Shown: positions 1-11,930 of the stretch, in pieces | Layout of the letters: the number at the start of each line of letters is the position of its first letter | Position numbering within the stretch: the first letter of the stretch is position 1 | DNA from: Carnegiea gigantea | Lineage: Eukaryota > Streptophyta > Magnoliopsida > Caryophyllales > Cactaceae | Assembly: GCA_029747015.1 (NCBI GenBank) | Contig: JAKOGI010001253.1 | Span: 156,501 to 220,500 of the forward strand | Direction: 5' to 3' | Length of the DNA: 64,000 nt | The notes under the pieces: model-generated | Told to the model about the DNA's origin: nothing | Database searches by the model: none | The model's input: only the letters and a program-made list of their open reading frames with translations | Translations under genes and position numbers: made by a program

Positions 1-1745
1 CCAAGCTTTTTTCCCTTTCATATTTTTGAATTGTTCATGATTTCATGCGTAAGTAGAATGTTGTCATGGATGGAACGTTTAGGCACAAAGGCACTTTGGG
101 TCGGGTCAATTATCTTTTCCAGAATTGGGCGCATCCGATTAGCAAGAATTTTTGAAATAAGTTTGTAAACGGTATTGCACAGGCTAATAGGTCGGAACTG
201 GGCAGTAGTTGCTGGTTGACTCACTTTCGGAATTAGTGCAATAAGCGTATGATTAATCTGTTTAAGTAATTTGCCGTCTTCCAAAAAGGATCTTACGGCC
301 CGACAGATATCATCTTTAATAATATGCTAGTGGTCTTGAAAAAAAGCCGCTCCGAAGCCGGCAGGCCCTGGAGCTTTAAACTTGTCCATTTCGAAAAGGG
401 CTTCCTTTATTTCTGTTTCATGAATAGGCTGTAATAAACTTTGATTATCTTCGGCAGTGACTAAATTAAGCATTTCCATATCAATATTAAAAGTGCCTGC
501 CTGAGCTGATTTAAACTTAGCAGTAAAGTCAATGATAAACATTTTTTCAATTTGTGCAGAGTCATCAACCCAAACTCCCGAATTATCCTTAACTTTCGTA
601 ATCTTGCTTTGTGTTTTTTTTGCCTTCATAGACTGATGGAAATATCGGGAGTTTCTATCGCCGTTTACCAGCCAATCTTTTCTTACAAACTTCCCCCAAT
701 ATTTTTGGTTAAAGAGGTGCATCTTTTCCCTTTGCTTTATAAGTCTGTAGTGTCAGTTATTTAATCGAGCACTATTTGGCTCATGGACTAACTTGGCTTC
801 AACATATAGAAGCTGTTCCGTATTCCTTTCTAACTTATACTTAAAATTTCCAAAAGTATGCTTACTCCACGATTTAAGGTCCAATTTGGTTTTTTTTCAG
901 TTTCTGTACTAACTGATACATAGAAGTGCCTTGCACTCTCATTCTCCAATTTTGTTTGACAATACTGTGCGTTTCCTGGTAGTGAACCCAGAAATGTTGG
1001 TATTTGAAATTCGTGCCCCTTCGAGGCGGATGCGCTGGCTTCGTATTCAGCAGCACAAAAGCATGATCAGAGCATGTAAAGGGGCCATTATTGACTACGT
1101 AGGAGGGAAATAGCTGCGCACAGTCCTCCCTTAGCAGAACTCTATCAAGTTTTTCATAAACGAGTTGGCCGCGCACGATTTTTTTCTAAGTGAACACCCG
1201 CCCTTGGACATTAGCATCAATGCTTCGAGTGTAATTCAAAAAATTATTAAGGCGTCGTGTTCAAGAACTAGTTAAAGGAGCACCACCAATCTTATCAGAA
1301 GAACACAACATTTCATTAAAATCCCCCATTAGACACCAAGGTAAGGTAATGGAGTTGTTGAGCTGATTAAGATGGTGCCAGAAAACGTCTTTATCTCTTT
1401 CCTGCGCAGGAGCATAAACTACTGTCAAAAGAAATCGTTTACTACTGTCTTTGTCGATAACATGACAATGGATTGCCCTATTGTCTTTTGCTATGACATT
1501 AAGATCGACATTAACGAAATTCCACAAACACCAAATGCCCCACCAAGATTGACCGTTGGTATTGTATTGTACTGTGAAAATCCCAAATTCCTTATAATTA
1601 ATTCCGTAGTCTGTTCGTTAACCATAGTTTCAAGTAGAAACAAAATATCTGGCTTAATAGTACGATTAATAAATGCTATTTCCTGTCTCAATTGATATTT
1701 TTTTGCACCCTGAACATTCCAACAAATAACTTTCATGAAAAACAA
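1..1745 (-). mobile_element. LINE (non-LTR retrotransposon) ORF2, decayed, partial
   Basis: Reading on the minus strand from about 1742 downwards gives an endonuclease start (MKVICWNVQGAKK), then further endonuclease pieces (PWCLMGDFNEML near 1330, GPFTCSDHAFVLL near 1060). Next comes the linker before the reverse transcriptase (NGDRNSRYFH, FKAPGPAGF) and the RT start (LIALIPKV, FRPISLCNTVYKLISKILANR) near 130-240. This is the order of the plant L1-like ORF2: apurinic endonuclease, then RT. The pieces lie in different frames separated by stops, so no intact protein is possible. The rest of the RT and the 3' end are beyond the left window edge. Confidence 0.93.
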
Positions 1746-1901
1746 GGATGAATAAAGCTGTTCCAGTGCAAAGAGCGTTCATGCTGCATCATTTGATCCA
1801 TAGGATCTGTCGGTAAGATGGCCTTGGGAAGTAAGCGATAAAGCTTAATTCCACTCACCAGTAAAAATGTCGGGAAAATAATAATTTCACACATCAAAAG
1901 G

Positions 1902-3584
1902 TCAGATGTAACAATTACCCCATTCATCCCTGTAAAAATACAAGCAGCGAGAATTTTCAGAAAAAACAGACAATACATACAATAAAAGTTCAGAGGTGGC
2001 AATTAGCGCATACATCCTTTGTAAGATATAAAAAAATAGAAGACAAGAATATTGCCCAGATGCGTGAATCCAAAAGATAAAACTTCCCATCTGGCCCCAG
2101 AAGATGGCATTGGTGAAAGCGGTGAGGACTGCAATCCAGCACACAGGAACTGGATATGGGAGCGCAGGCAAGAGACAGAGAGAAGACCATAGAAACTCGC
2201 AACCTGTGTCAACAAAAAATGTAAAGCACAAGTACGCAGTATTGAAAAGGTAGATAATCAGGCAGAACCACTCCATTTCAAACGTTAGAGCTAGCCAATG
2301 AAAAAGCCAATTAGGAGCCCAATTTAACAACAGATTCATGTTGCTATCATCCTGGACTGGTCTTCGAAATGGCCAAGTTGAGGTACATTCAAGTCGCCAA
2401 GGAGGCCCCATCGTGGCATCATAGAAGCTAATCTCGGGGACACAGCCATGAAACCAAAACAGAAATGGGGATGAGTAGCGGACAAAGGAAATGGCACACC
2501 AAGAGGGGCCCATCCGTGGCTGGTGCTGCCGCCTACCAAAGAAGGGGTGGCCAGCATCCAGCATGGGTCGACTGGCCAAAAACCATTTCAAACCCACCAT
2601 GTCAAAATAAACTCTTGCCATTAAAAACGTAATAGCACCCAAACAAATCCATACCAACTGATGAAAGCAGAGACAGAGAGAAAACCATAGAAGCCCACAA
2701 CCTGGGTCAACACAAATTGCGAAGCACAAGCATACAGCATCCATGAAAAGGAAAGCAACTATACAGAACCAATCCTTGTCAGACAAAAAGGCCTGCAGCC
2801 AGCGCAAAAACCACTTCGAAGAGATTAGATTATCTGAATTTAGATCAAAGCAGCATACAGACCACATATACGTAAATAACGATAAGCACAAGGGCCACCA
2901 GACCATTACAAAAATAGCTATTATGATTTCAAAAATGGGCATTCCTAGCAGAGCACATTGAATATTACTGTTAGCGCTCTGTAAACTATCCCAGCGCCAG
3001 TTGAAACGTGAACATAACATCGTGCAGGTGAACATAAATACACCTCCGACTGCAAAAGAAACGAAATCCATCTTGAAAAAGCACTGCATCTTCACACCAC
3101 AGCCAGCAACCAGAGACCTACTAGTCTCATTACCATGGTCCACTAGATGCAAACAAATTGACATAAAGAGAAGACAGATGGGCAAAAGGAAAAAGCTGGT
3201 GAAGCAGTTAAAATTAAATTCATGGTGAAGTATACTTTTTGTAATATCCCATGGTGCATCCCATCTCATGTTCTCAACAACCAAGCAACATATCTCAAAT
3301 ATCTTCAAGACATTCAACCAGCCGACGAACCAAACACAGTAAAATCGAACTAGGAACAGTGCATATGTAATCCAAAAATGGAGAGCTTTTAGGACAAACA
3401 TCATAGAAACCATGATGAAGAAGGCAACTGAGCCAGGAGCACACCGCAGGGGCAACAAAGAAACTTTCCTAAGGCCATTTACTACGGTATTCGGTGAAGA
3501 CAAAGTCAAAGAGGACGGTTCGTGCATAATCACATAGATCGGGAAAGAAACTAGAAATAACTGGGCAAATTGAACAAAATCCAT
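1902..3584 (-). other. Long open frame of unknown nature, upstream part of the LINE
   Basis: A 560-codon open frame ends about 160 bases upstream of the LINE ORF2 start, where plant LINEs carry their 5' region or ORF1. It does not look like a usual LINE ORF1: I see no DUF4283 region and no CCHC knuckle. The product would be very rich in Trp, Cys, Phe and Leu, with many hydrophobic runs. It has an internal imperfect duplication: the stretch around DKDWFCIVAF...CVDPGCGLLWFSLCL recurs as EMEWFCLIIY...FVDTGCEFLWSSLCL. The DNA shows the same duplication (about 2170-2285 and 2668-2780). Its composition is more like translated repeat DNA than a folded protein. I do not assign a function. Confidence 0.35.
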
Positions 3585-4205
3585 AGAAAAGAGTCAGATA
3601 AAATGAGAGTTCCAGTGATAGGGTTGGATTTAACTAGATAAATAAGAGAATTAAGTACAGGGGTTTGGGGCTCAAGGGAGTGAATTACCTGGAGATTGCT
3701 TGGACAGAATAGAGGAAGGTAGAATACCTTAAGGCTGTCGCTAGTCATGATATCCTCCTTCTCGCACATTAAGGTCGAAGCTTCAACTCTGAAGTAATTT
3801 GGCAGTGACGACTTTTGTTTCTTCAATTGCTGCACGGCAGGACAAAAACACCAGCGTGTGTTCTGGAAAGCAGATATCTTGTTTCGGTATGCAGATCTAA
3901 GAACATCATCGAGAGGGTCGAGGATAGTCTGAATTGAGTGCTCGAAGCCCAGAATTTCAGATCTACCAAGGCAGATCTTCGATTTCGGCCTCTCAAAGAG
4001 CAACCCAGAACAAGAAAAAAGGGCAGAGGGGGTGGAGCATTCATCAGAAGGAAATACCGCAGGATGCTGAGAGGAGAGCAAACCAACACAAAAAAGAGGC
4101 AAGGATCGAAGGAAGGGATCTGGAGGCTTAGCTTCAAGTAGGTTCATGGAGGAGGATGGCGGTGCAAGGTCGAAGAAAACCTAGAGAGCTTGAGCTCTCC
4201 CTTTA
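3585..4205 (-). mobile_element. Probable 5' region of the LINE
   Basis: The minus strand near 4140-4200 reads as a typical plant transcript leader (a CTCTCTAGGTTTTC-like stretch, then CT-rich sequence and an ATG at 4147). A 198-codon open frame (4147-3551) follows but matches no family I recognise. I infer that the LINE at 1-1745 begins near 4205, because ordinary AT-rich DNA starts there. No target duplication can be checked, as the 3' end is outside the window. Confidence 0.4.
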
Positions 4206-4996
4206 TCTCACTAGATATGCAGGATACCTTTTAATTTCAGGGAAACTTGGAGTCTTTTGGGGTAGTTCTTATTTTAGATCATAAGCAACAAGAAAATGGG
4301 AAGGCTAAATTATGCCTAATTGTACTAAATACTGATGATATATATCTACCATAAATTGAAAAGAACTTGCTTTAGATATTTTAGCATAAACTGCAATAAA
4401 GCATAGACACTCATGCCGTCGCAGGTACAGAAGAATACGTCACCCTAGCAAAGAACAAACCCACAAAAAAGCGTAGCTTCTAAACTTTCATCTCATTGGA
4501 CGATTAGAGTAACTTGAAATGCAATCCCACGCAAGCCGCAGTTGTCCTACTCCAAACAATAATGGCCAGCAGCCCTTCTCTAAGTCCTGGGAAGAAAAGG
4601 CCCTCTTTTTCGTGTACAGTGCTCAGACTGGTTTGGAAGTTTGATGCATGAATTCACCAAGCAAAATTCTCAAGTACACCAAAGACATACTCAAATCAAA
4701 ACAAGCAGCTGTTGTGAAGCAACCAGTGCATGCTGGTTCATTAGTCAATATCACATAAACAGACTAATAAAAGGTAACAACAGTGCAAAGTTGTCAACAC
4801 GAAAGGGAGAAAGGGCAGTTGAGGAAATATATTATACACAAACCCTAAACCCTAGACTATGGAGGGGAGTAAAGAGGTTGATCTCAAACTAACAATAAAC
4901 CTAGTGAAGGCATATTTGTGATTCCCAGTACCACATCAAGATACTAGAAACTAGAAAAGACAAGCTACAATTGTCTACAAAAAGGAGAGACAGAAG
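4206..4996. other. Intergenic / 3' flank of the DUF1218 gene
   Basis: AT-rich sequence between the LINE and the stop codon of the DUF1218 gene at 4997. It should hold the 3' UTR of that minus-strand gene. I see no other coding region and no clear polyadenylation site. Confidence 0.5.
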
Positions 4997-7501
4997 CTAC
5001 AGGTTGCCCATCGTTACACCTGTGTCTCCACCATATGTGGGGCTCAAGTTACTGGCCTTAGAGTAGCTGGCATGGTAAAGCTCGGAGAGTATGCCAGTGA
5101 AAACAATGAAAGCTGCACCTGCCCCAAAAACACCCTTCCTTAGAGTCCGGCAAGAGTCGTTACTCAAGCTACTTACGTACTTGGTATGATACGCATTCTG
5201 AACTGAACCCGCAAGCAGACAAACCTCAGCAATGAAGAACGCAACCCTGTACCAATGGAAGGCAAAACTTTCTTGGTCAGAATTATAACAAAAACAGTCA
5301 CAACTCACAATGTCATGCTTGGGATCAGCAGCTTTTGCAGAGTTAGAACTTCCTACACTGGTTCCCTTTTCTCAAAGTTGATTTGGGATTTCGAACGTTT
5401 ATAAACTTTTTGGGTTAGAAATCAAGGATCCCATGAAATGATGAGTTCTGGTTGATAAGTCATAACCCAAATTTGCAGGTATCAAATTGAGTCCTAACTT
5501 CATCATATTGGGCATTGGAGCAGCAAGATTCACACTTCACATAGACTTATGGGTTCTCCTACCCTTCGGGCTGATTTTTGGATTTTGCCTATTAAATTCG
5601 TGTAAATAGGCATAGAGCTAATCCCATGGGCTGCTGCACTTTATTATAGTGTTCATCCCGGGTATAGTCCACCAGCAATCCGCACCCTACATCAATAATG
5701 AGGGCCTTGATGCGGTGTTCGTACAAACTTAAGAGGTCTCCCATTCGTAGGGACCCTGTTTGGGGCTGGGCCCTTCAAAAGTTTATTATCATGCAATTAG
5801 CAGAAGTTACAAAATACCAACTGCAAATCACTTTCGAAATTACTCTGATGTTTATCCTTTGGCTCACAGTTGACATTCAATGAAACTTTTCACAGAACCA
5901 ACAACCAAACTTTGGAGCAATAGCTTAGCTTATAGTTTGAAGGGACTAGGGAGACAGTTACAGCTACAATACTATCAGCATATCACCCTTCTAAATACTA
6001 GAAAAGACAAAATTTACCAGACTGGGTGACATCTAATTATTGGCTTTCTTCAATTTATCAGGTGATCAGAATGGCATACACGTAAAACCAATGGCAGATG
6101 ACATATAATTATTGGTGTTGTTCAACTTATCAGGTGGGAGATTTTTCAAGCTGAAATCTTGAATACATTTCCAAAATTCAGGAAGAAGATTTATCCCAAA
6201 GTTCTTTAAGTTTCCATCTACTTTTCCTAGAACTCAGATGAACAAAATCCATCAATTATACCATGGAATGAGCTAAAGTACGTACCAGCAAGCAATGAAT
6301 AGCATGATAGCCCATGCTCTAGAACCACCAGGTCTCAGACTCCTGCCAAAGCATAGGCATCGGCTTGCCAACATTACAAGAAGTTGGCTGGCTAAAAGGA
6401 ACACAAATGCCCCTGCACCTAAGCCGGTCGCTACGTTTGAATCATATTGACAGTCTAACGACATCCCTGTATTGATGACCTTGGCCTGTCAAAAACAAGA
6501 AGCAAAAAAGTTCCAGCAAGTGCTTAGGAAGACAGTATGAAAGTAGATAAAGATGGCGAGAAGTCAGTCTCATCAGGGCCAAACTTTCAAGGCTTTTTTA
6601 ATTTTTTTTTGGTGGGAAAAATCTAAATAAATCACATTTGTTTCTGACTGGGCAGTGAGGACAGTTTTGTCAGAGCGAACTCACAACTCACATTCATTTC
6701 GTTTTAAACTCTAACAAGCTCTTTGCGTTTTCTTTTCTTTGCTGCTTTTTGGGGGGTGGGGGGAATTGTAAGCCTCTTTGGTAATGTTTGGTTGGATGTA
6801 AACAATCTTGTAGTGCAAACAAGTTTGTAATTGTGTTTCCATTATCTTGTTTGGTTGTTAAAAAGTATTGCAAGTAACAACAACCTTGTAACTGTAATTA
6901 CCACAAACTATGTAATCATTGCATTACAAAGTTGATTGCATTACATTACATTCCACCAAACATCACATTTGTTTCATCTTCAAAATCAGTACATCAGTTT
7001 TCCCCAGTAGAAGGCAAAGAGGGAGATAATATTACCTAATCATATTTCAACTATATCGTTGTAGATATACTTGAATACTCTTACGTAAGCATAAAACTGG
7101 GTATTTGATATAAGACTCTTTGGAGACCCACCCTTAGTTTGAAACTTGAATACTCTTACGTAAGCATAAAACTGGGTATTTGATATAAGACTCTTTGGAG
7201 ACCCACCCTTAGTTTGAAACTTGAATTACTCTCAATGTGGAGCTCATAGTCTGAGTTGCAAGAAGAGCCATGTGTTTGGCCTCTGATTTGTCTACCAAAC
7301 CAATTGACTCATTTTCCTTTCTATTTTTTCAAAACATAGTACAATTGCGAATTTGTCAGAAACAAGCCACAGGGACATTGACATGAAATCTGAATTGTCC
7401 TCTAAAGAAAGCTTATTGTGCAAACTTGCAATAGATATAAAAGGTGGCTGCATAGTATCAAACATATGATATGGAGCAGTAATGCAGAATGCAGTCATGA
7501 A

Positions 7502-7548
<47 letters not shown>

Positions 7549-8828
7549 CACCTATATACATACGTACATAATGCATTAGACCTTACAGAAGTCAAAATAA
7601 GACACTGACATTTCCAAGAAAAAAGAAAAAAAAAACAAAAGCCAGAGGGCCAGATTTTACGTCATTGTTGCTTTATATTCATAAGGATTAGGCAACTGAA
7701 AAGCCCAACAGAACAAAGAAATTCTGGAATACCTCTTAGGGCATTGACGCTTGCAATCAAAAATGAGAGTGATAAGTTCATCAACATATCTTGAAGGACA
7801 TAAAATTTTAAAGCTTCGAGAAAATTGGGTAGGAGTTGGCTCACAATGAAAGCGGTACAAGGATAATAAGCATCAATGCAATATTCTGCGCAATCAATCA
7901 AGGAAACTAACTGCATACCAATTACATTTGGCAAAGTGAATTTGTTGAACGAACAAAATTAGAAAGTGAGATGCTGGCTTATTATTATTCTTTTAGAAAT
8001 CATTATTCAAATTCTATACTTAATGATGAAGTCTAGCAGTCGTTGCTCTTGCTGCATTTGCACAAATCAAGATCTCTCTTGGTCAATTTGTTAAATCTTC
8101 ACAATTCAAAGCTCAAAACAATATCCTGAGGCTATGTCACTCAAACACTTTGCTCCATCTAAAGAATCCATGGCAAACTATTGAACAAATGATACAAGAT
8201 GAAACTTGAACAGTTCAAAAGAGCCTAAAATCAAATGAACCACCACGCTCTCCAGGCCGACGTGGATTATGCCAGAAGGTGGGCTATGTGAGAGAAAGAT
8301 GTACTGAGCCTCACCCTAATCAGTTAAAACTAGTCCAACAGCTATTTTTGAAAGACCCACAAAGAGAGCATTTGGAAAAAGTTAAATAGGTTAGGGAAAG
8401 TTTCAATCTAATGGCCAAAATTCTCCATGGAAAGCACAAATATCACGAGATGAACACACTATCAAACCCACATTGGGGGGGAAAGGGCAACAACAGAAGA
8501 AAGAATAATAAATCTAACAGACCATGCAATACATAAAAAGAAATGAAGTGCCAAAAGAAATGGGAAGAAACTAAAAGGAGAGAAGTTAAAAAGACTGCTC
8601 ATCAAATGATGAATGAGAATAAAAAGGTAAAAAGCCTAGAAGGGGAAAGAAGCAATGGTTTGGAGGAGCACATCATTGAGTGAAAAACCAGAGAACCATG
8701 AGGCCTATGACCCCAACTTCGAATATAACACATGAATGTTATCATAACCAAAAGTCCTATTAAAGCCATGTACCTGATAAGATGTTGGTTACAGACAGAG
8801 TCTTATCTGATCGTTAACAGCCCCACCC

Positions 8829-8859
<31 letters not shown>

Positions 8860-10073
8860 GAAAGAGAGAAGCAGATATAGAGATGAAAAGAAGCATCCCT
8901 CTACCATAAAACCAGTAGCGTTGATCACATCACACTCTCAATGGGGCATTGGGATGGCCTTCGAAGCTAAGCAAGACTGAAAATAGATGGAGCCGACCCT
9001 TTGATGCACAATCAAACCTTGCACACCATAGTTGCCAAGGAATGAAGACGTACCTTTCCTTCCAACTTGAAGTGCACCAAAATGTGAACATGTTGACGTT
9101 GTTTCATATGAATAATTTAACTCCTTAAAATCATCGATCCAATGTTACACCTCTCATCCTAGGGAACCTCCATTGATCATATCTAAGATACTGACTCCAA
9201 CAATGTTGCTCAATGTGAATAACCTCATCTCATCTCAATTCAAGTTCCCAGGTTTGCACTCGATGATCTCTAGCTTCAGGCAAAGCTCTTTTAATAAATC
9301 CATGATCCAAACATCATCAAAAGTGGCCTATTGCTCTTTGATTTGGGTTGAAGGGGCAGAATTCGTGCAAGAGCGCACCATATCCCCGAAATCCAGTATG
9401 TAACTGGTGTCATACCCACAAGGAAAACATGTGATTAAACCAAAGATGACATATGCCAAATCTTTGGTCTAGCATCAAGTCAAAATCCCCCTAAAACGTA
9501 GATCCGATTCCATATAGTATGTCTTCTTTAATTTGTATAACTATGACTGTCACTCAATATACAGAAAAATTCACTCTCTTAACAATTCAAATTCTATCCA
9601 GACACATATACAAATTGGTTAGTAAGCACAGATCAGAAGCGAGAGTATTCACAACAATACATCAACATTGTCAAATTCATCAATAATCAAAGAACGCGCA
9701 TTACTTGGATGTATTCAGATCAAATACACACCAAAATACTGCTTCTAACCAGCAAAACGCTGTGCAGAACAGGGGCAGGAATTACAATCCAAAAAAAAAA
9801 AAAAAAAGATACGTCTTTCTGTTCTAAAAGAAGGCAGGAAACTCGTGTCCGTCAGAGACCCAATAATCAAAGAGGCAAAACAACCAGAGGAGAGCAAAGA
9901 AAGCTATGAAAACAGTCGAATTTATGCATTCTCTGGGCATTTTCAGAAAGGGATTTTAAGGGCAAGGTGGAAGAAGAACTCACAGAACTCCTCCTCTGCT
10001 CAGCAGCAACAGCAAGAGCAAAAGCAATCAAATCAAGTACAAATACAATGATCAAAAGTAGAACTGACGCCAT
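4997..10073 (-). CDS. DUF1218 family four-helix membrane protein, complete, 3 exons
   Basis: Exons on the minus strand are 10073-9984 (90 nt), 6485-6286 (200 nt) and 5246-4997 (250 nt, stop TAG). Together they give 179 codons plus stop with GT-AG introns in matching phase (donors gtgagt and gtacgt). Exon 1 encodes an N-terminal helix (about residues 4-23) ending in AVAAEQRRS, a hallmark of plant DUF1218 proteins. Exon 2 carries CQYDSNVATG, a second helix (about 53-71), then CLCFGRSLRPGGSRAWA and the start of helix 3. Exon 3 completes helix 3 (FFIAEVCLLAGSVQNAYHTKY) and adds helix 4 (GAGAAFIVFTGILSELYHASY). Family members are plant endomembrane or plasma-membrane proteins; some affect lignin or vein patterning, but I cannot say which subgroup this is. 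Length and splice structure look intact, so it is probably functional. Confidence 0.93.
5247..6285 (-). other. Intron 2 of the DUF1218 gene
   Basis: Minus-strand intron running from the gtacgt donor at 6285 to an acceptor AG at 5248-5247. No coding sequence or recognisable element was seen inside it. Confidence 0.85.
6780..6966. mobile_element. MITE-like element with inverted ends
   Basis: The left end GGTAATGTTTGGTTGGATG pairs imperfectly with the right end (CATTCCACCAAACATCAC) as inverted repeats of about 20 bp. The interior is AT-rich and non-coding, with many GTAAT/ATTAC motifs. Size and structure fit a non-autonomous DNA transposon. No clear target duplication is visible, so the superfamily is open. 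Confidence 0.55.
7069..7218. repeat. Perfect 75-bp tandem duplication
   Basis: Two identical 75-bp units, 7069-7143 and 7144-7218, each begin ACTTGAATACTCTTACG and end CCTTAGTTTGAA. A third copy starts and stops after about 9 bases. Identity is complete, so the duplication is recent or an assembly artefact. Confidence 0.95.
7506..7548. repeat. (CT)n microsatellite
   Basis: About 21 uninterrupted CT dinucleotides within intron 1 of the DUF1218 gene. Confidence 0.97.
8821..8855. repeat. Poly-C followed by poly-A tract
   Basis: A run of about 19 C is followed directly by 11 A, preceded by a short CCCCA. It is one of several such composite homopolymers in the window. Confidence 0.95.
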
Positions 10074-10529
10074 GAAAATGGGCACCCTATGGAAGCTTCG
10101 TTTTTGTTCTCCTCTCTCTCTCTCAAGCCCACGAAGTTTATTCAGAGCGTTGTTTTGAGGGGAGAGAAAAGGCCAAAGTTGGGGAAGCTAGGAAGATGAA
10201 GATGATACCTTGCGCCCAAAATTAATTTATTAGTTAAGAAATGGATTGTCTTCTCTTTATTACTTGTTACGATTACAATGGGTCAGCGAATGAGGACCCG
10301 AAAAGTTAGTAATAAAAAATGACGGGAAGAATCGCAGACGACTCCCGTGAGATTCACCCGCCTCACGTGATATGATGGCTGATGTTGATGACGTGTGGTA
10401 ATTTGGATTTTGTTGGCAGCTCAAGGGTAGTGACGAGGACTTAATAAGTTTTTTGGACTTGAACATTAGATCAATGTTTGTTCTAAATGGCCTAAAGATA
10501 GAATTCAGACTCAACCCTATTGGATTTAA
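10074..10529 (-). promoter_or_regulatory. Probable promoter and 5' UTR of the DUF1218 gene
   Basis: This stretch lies immediately upstream of the ATG at 10073 on the minus strand. It includes a GAGA-type region (10110-10130 on plus is CT-rich) and an AT-rich stretch near 10218-10232 that could serve as a TATA region. Short open frames here do not resemble proteins. Transcript start and regulatory sites are inferred from position only. Confidence 0.4.
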
Positions 10530-10895
10530 GAGCATTCTCAGTAGGAGTTCTGAATTCTGGAACTCTGCCCCGTCACGTCAGTAAAAGTTTCATAATTTTA
10601 AAACTTGCATTTCATCACTTCTTCAACCTATGGAACTTAATTTTAATCATCCAATAAAAATATTTATCATGGATCCACCTTATAACACACAACCTATTTT
10701 CTAAATCATTTAAAAATTATATACTTACTTCAAAAAAAATTTAAAAAAGATGAACAGTGACACGCTGGGAGACACGCACAGGCGTGCTCCCTCGCGTGTC
10801 ACACGCGTTTCCATGTGGTTGGGGAAGCAAAATGTAACATGCCACAGACACGCGGGCTCCACACTTGCCCCGCGTGCCTGTAGCTGCGAATGCTC
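10530..10895. mobile_element. Tourist/PIF-Harbinger-like MITE
   Basis: The element is 366 bp and begins GAGCATTCTCAGTAGGAG. It ends so that its reverse complement begins GAGCATTCGCAGCTACAG: a perfect 8-bp terminal inverted repeat extending imperfectly to about 18 bp. It is flanked by the 3-bp duplication TAA (10527-10529 and 10896-10898). A TTA/TAA target of 3 bp is typical of PIF-Harbinger. There is no coding capacity. It sits about 460 bp upstream of the DUF1218 start codon. Confidence 0.88.
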
Positions 10896-11930
10896 TAATA
10901 AGTCTCAAACATTTGTTCTATTAAAATATTGTTATGTTTTTATGGCAAGTTGGCAGTAAATATTATCCTTCACATGATGAGTATAATTTTTCTTTAAAGT
11001 ACAATATCTAATGACAACAATTCTCTTAATTGCTTGCAACCCAAGGGAAGAAATCGTCTAATAACCAGTGGTGAGAGTCAAGATGCACCACCGAACTTGG
11101 AACAGAGAGAGCAAGAGCGACCCTTAGCCGGCGTACACTGGAGTGGCGATTGGTCGAAGGATCAAATTTCGTGGCTTGTGGGAAGGACGGGCCACCGACG
11201 GCCTGCGGTGACTAGCTGGGTACTCGGGTGGCAACTAAACAAGGTACTTGAAGGAGAAGGAGTTAAGAACTGTGGGAAGCAAGTAGGTAGTAACTCAGTG
11301 AAGTGAAATTATTTGGTAGGTGAATTGGGAGCCATGGTTACTAATTATTCATTGTTATACTTTTTAAATAAAACAAGCGTCATGTCTTAAGTTGGTCTCA
11401 TGTCGAACTTGGTTCCTAATGTTTCAAAACTGGAGCCAAACCCACCTAGGCCACTTGAACCAAACCCTCTAAAAACCCATGAGGTCTTATTTGGTTGGAC
11501 CCAAATCCTTTAATTTGTAAAAGTTTTAGCGAGTCTAGTTGGATTGAAGGCCCACTGGAATTGTATTTCAGTTATGATATCACAAAAACAAAAGATTGTG
11601 AAAAGAACCTTATATTATACTATCATGCAATTTTGCTATAAGTCATCCCAAGTTTAAATTTGACTTGAAATTACTATTTTATACTTAAGTTTGTATATTC
11701 TGAACCCATAATTTTTACTCCTGCTATACATGATGCTCTTGCACATTTTGTCGAACAGTTGACGGCCATAAATCTCAAGGTATCCCTCGTGGACTCCAAT
11801 TTGTAGAATTCAAGAGGCAGAATGTGAACTCAAATGGGAAATCTAGGATAATGGAGAAATTAAGTGAAAACTAGGTGGGAAATTGGGGATTTTTCATTTT
11901 TTTTTTTACTCTAAATAAAAACTCACTACG
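10896..11930. other. Intergenic DNA, no gene seen
   Basis: Mostly AT-rich. A more GC-rich block at 11040-11310 includes a 90-codon open frame, but it shows no recognisable domain. It may be a remnant of a mobile element. Confidence 0.5.

Larger units (their letters stand above)
6486..9983 (-). other. Long intron 1 of the DUF1218 gene
   Basis: A 3.5-kb intron from the gtgagt donor at 9983 to an acceptor at 6487-6486. It contains a MITE-like element (6780-6966), a perfect 75-bp tandem duplication (7069-7218), a CT microsatellite (7506-7548) and a poly-C/poly-A tract (about 8826-8855). The remainder is AT-rich with no coding signal. Long first introns are common in plant genes, and this one has grown partly by repeat insertion. 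Confidence 0.8.

Noticed and set aside
7292..7576. Minus-strand frame with a long Arg-Glu run
   Set aside because: This is translation of the CT microsatellite.
11034..11306. 90-codon plus-strand frame in a GC-rich block
   Set aside because: No domain, no splice partner and no start context. It was left as unassigned intergenic DNA.
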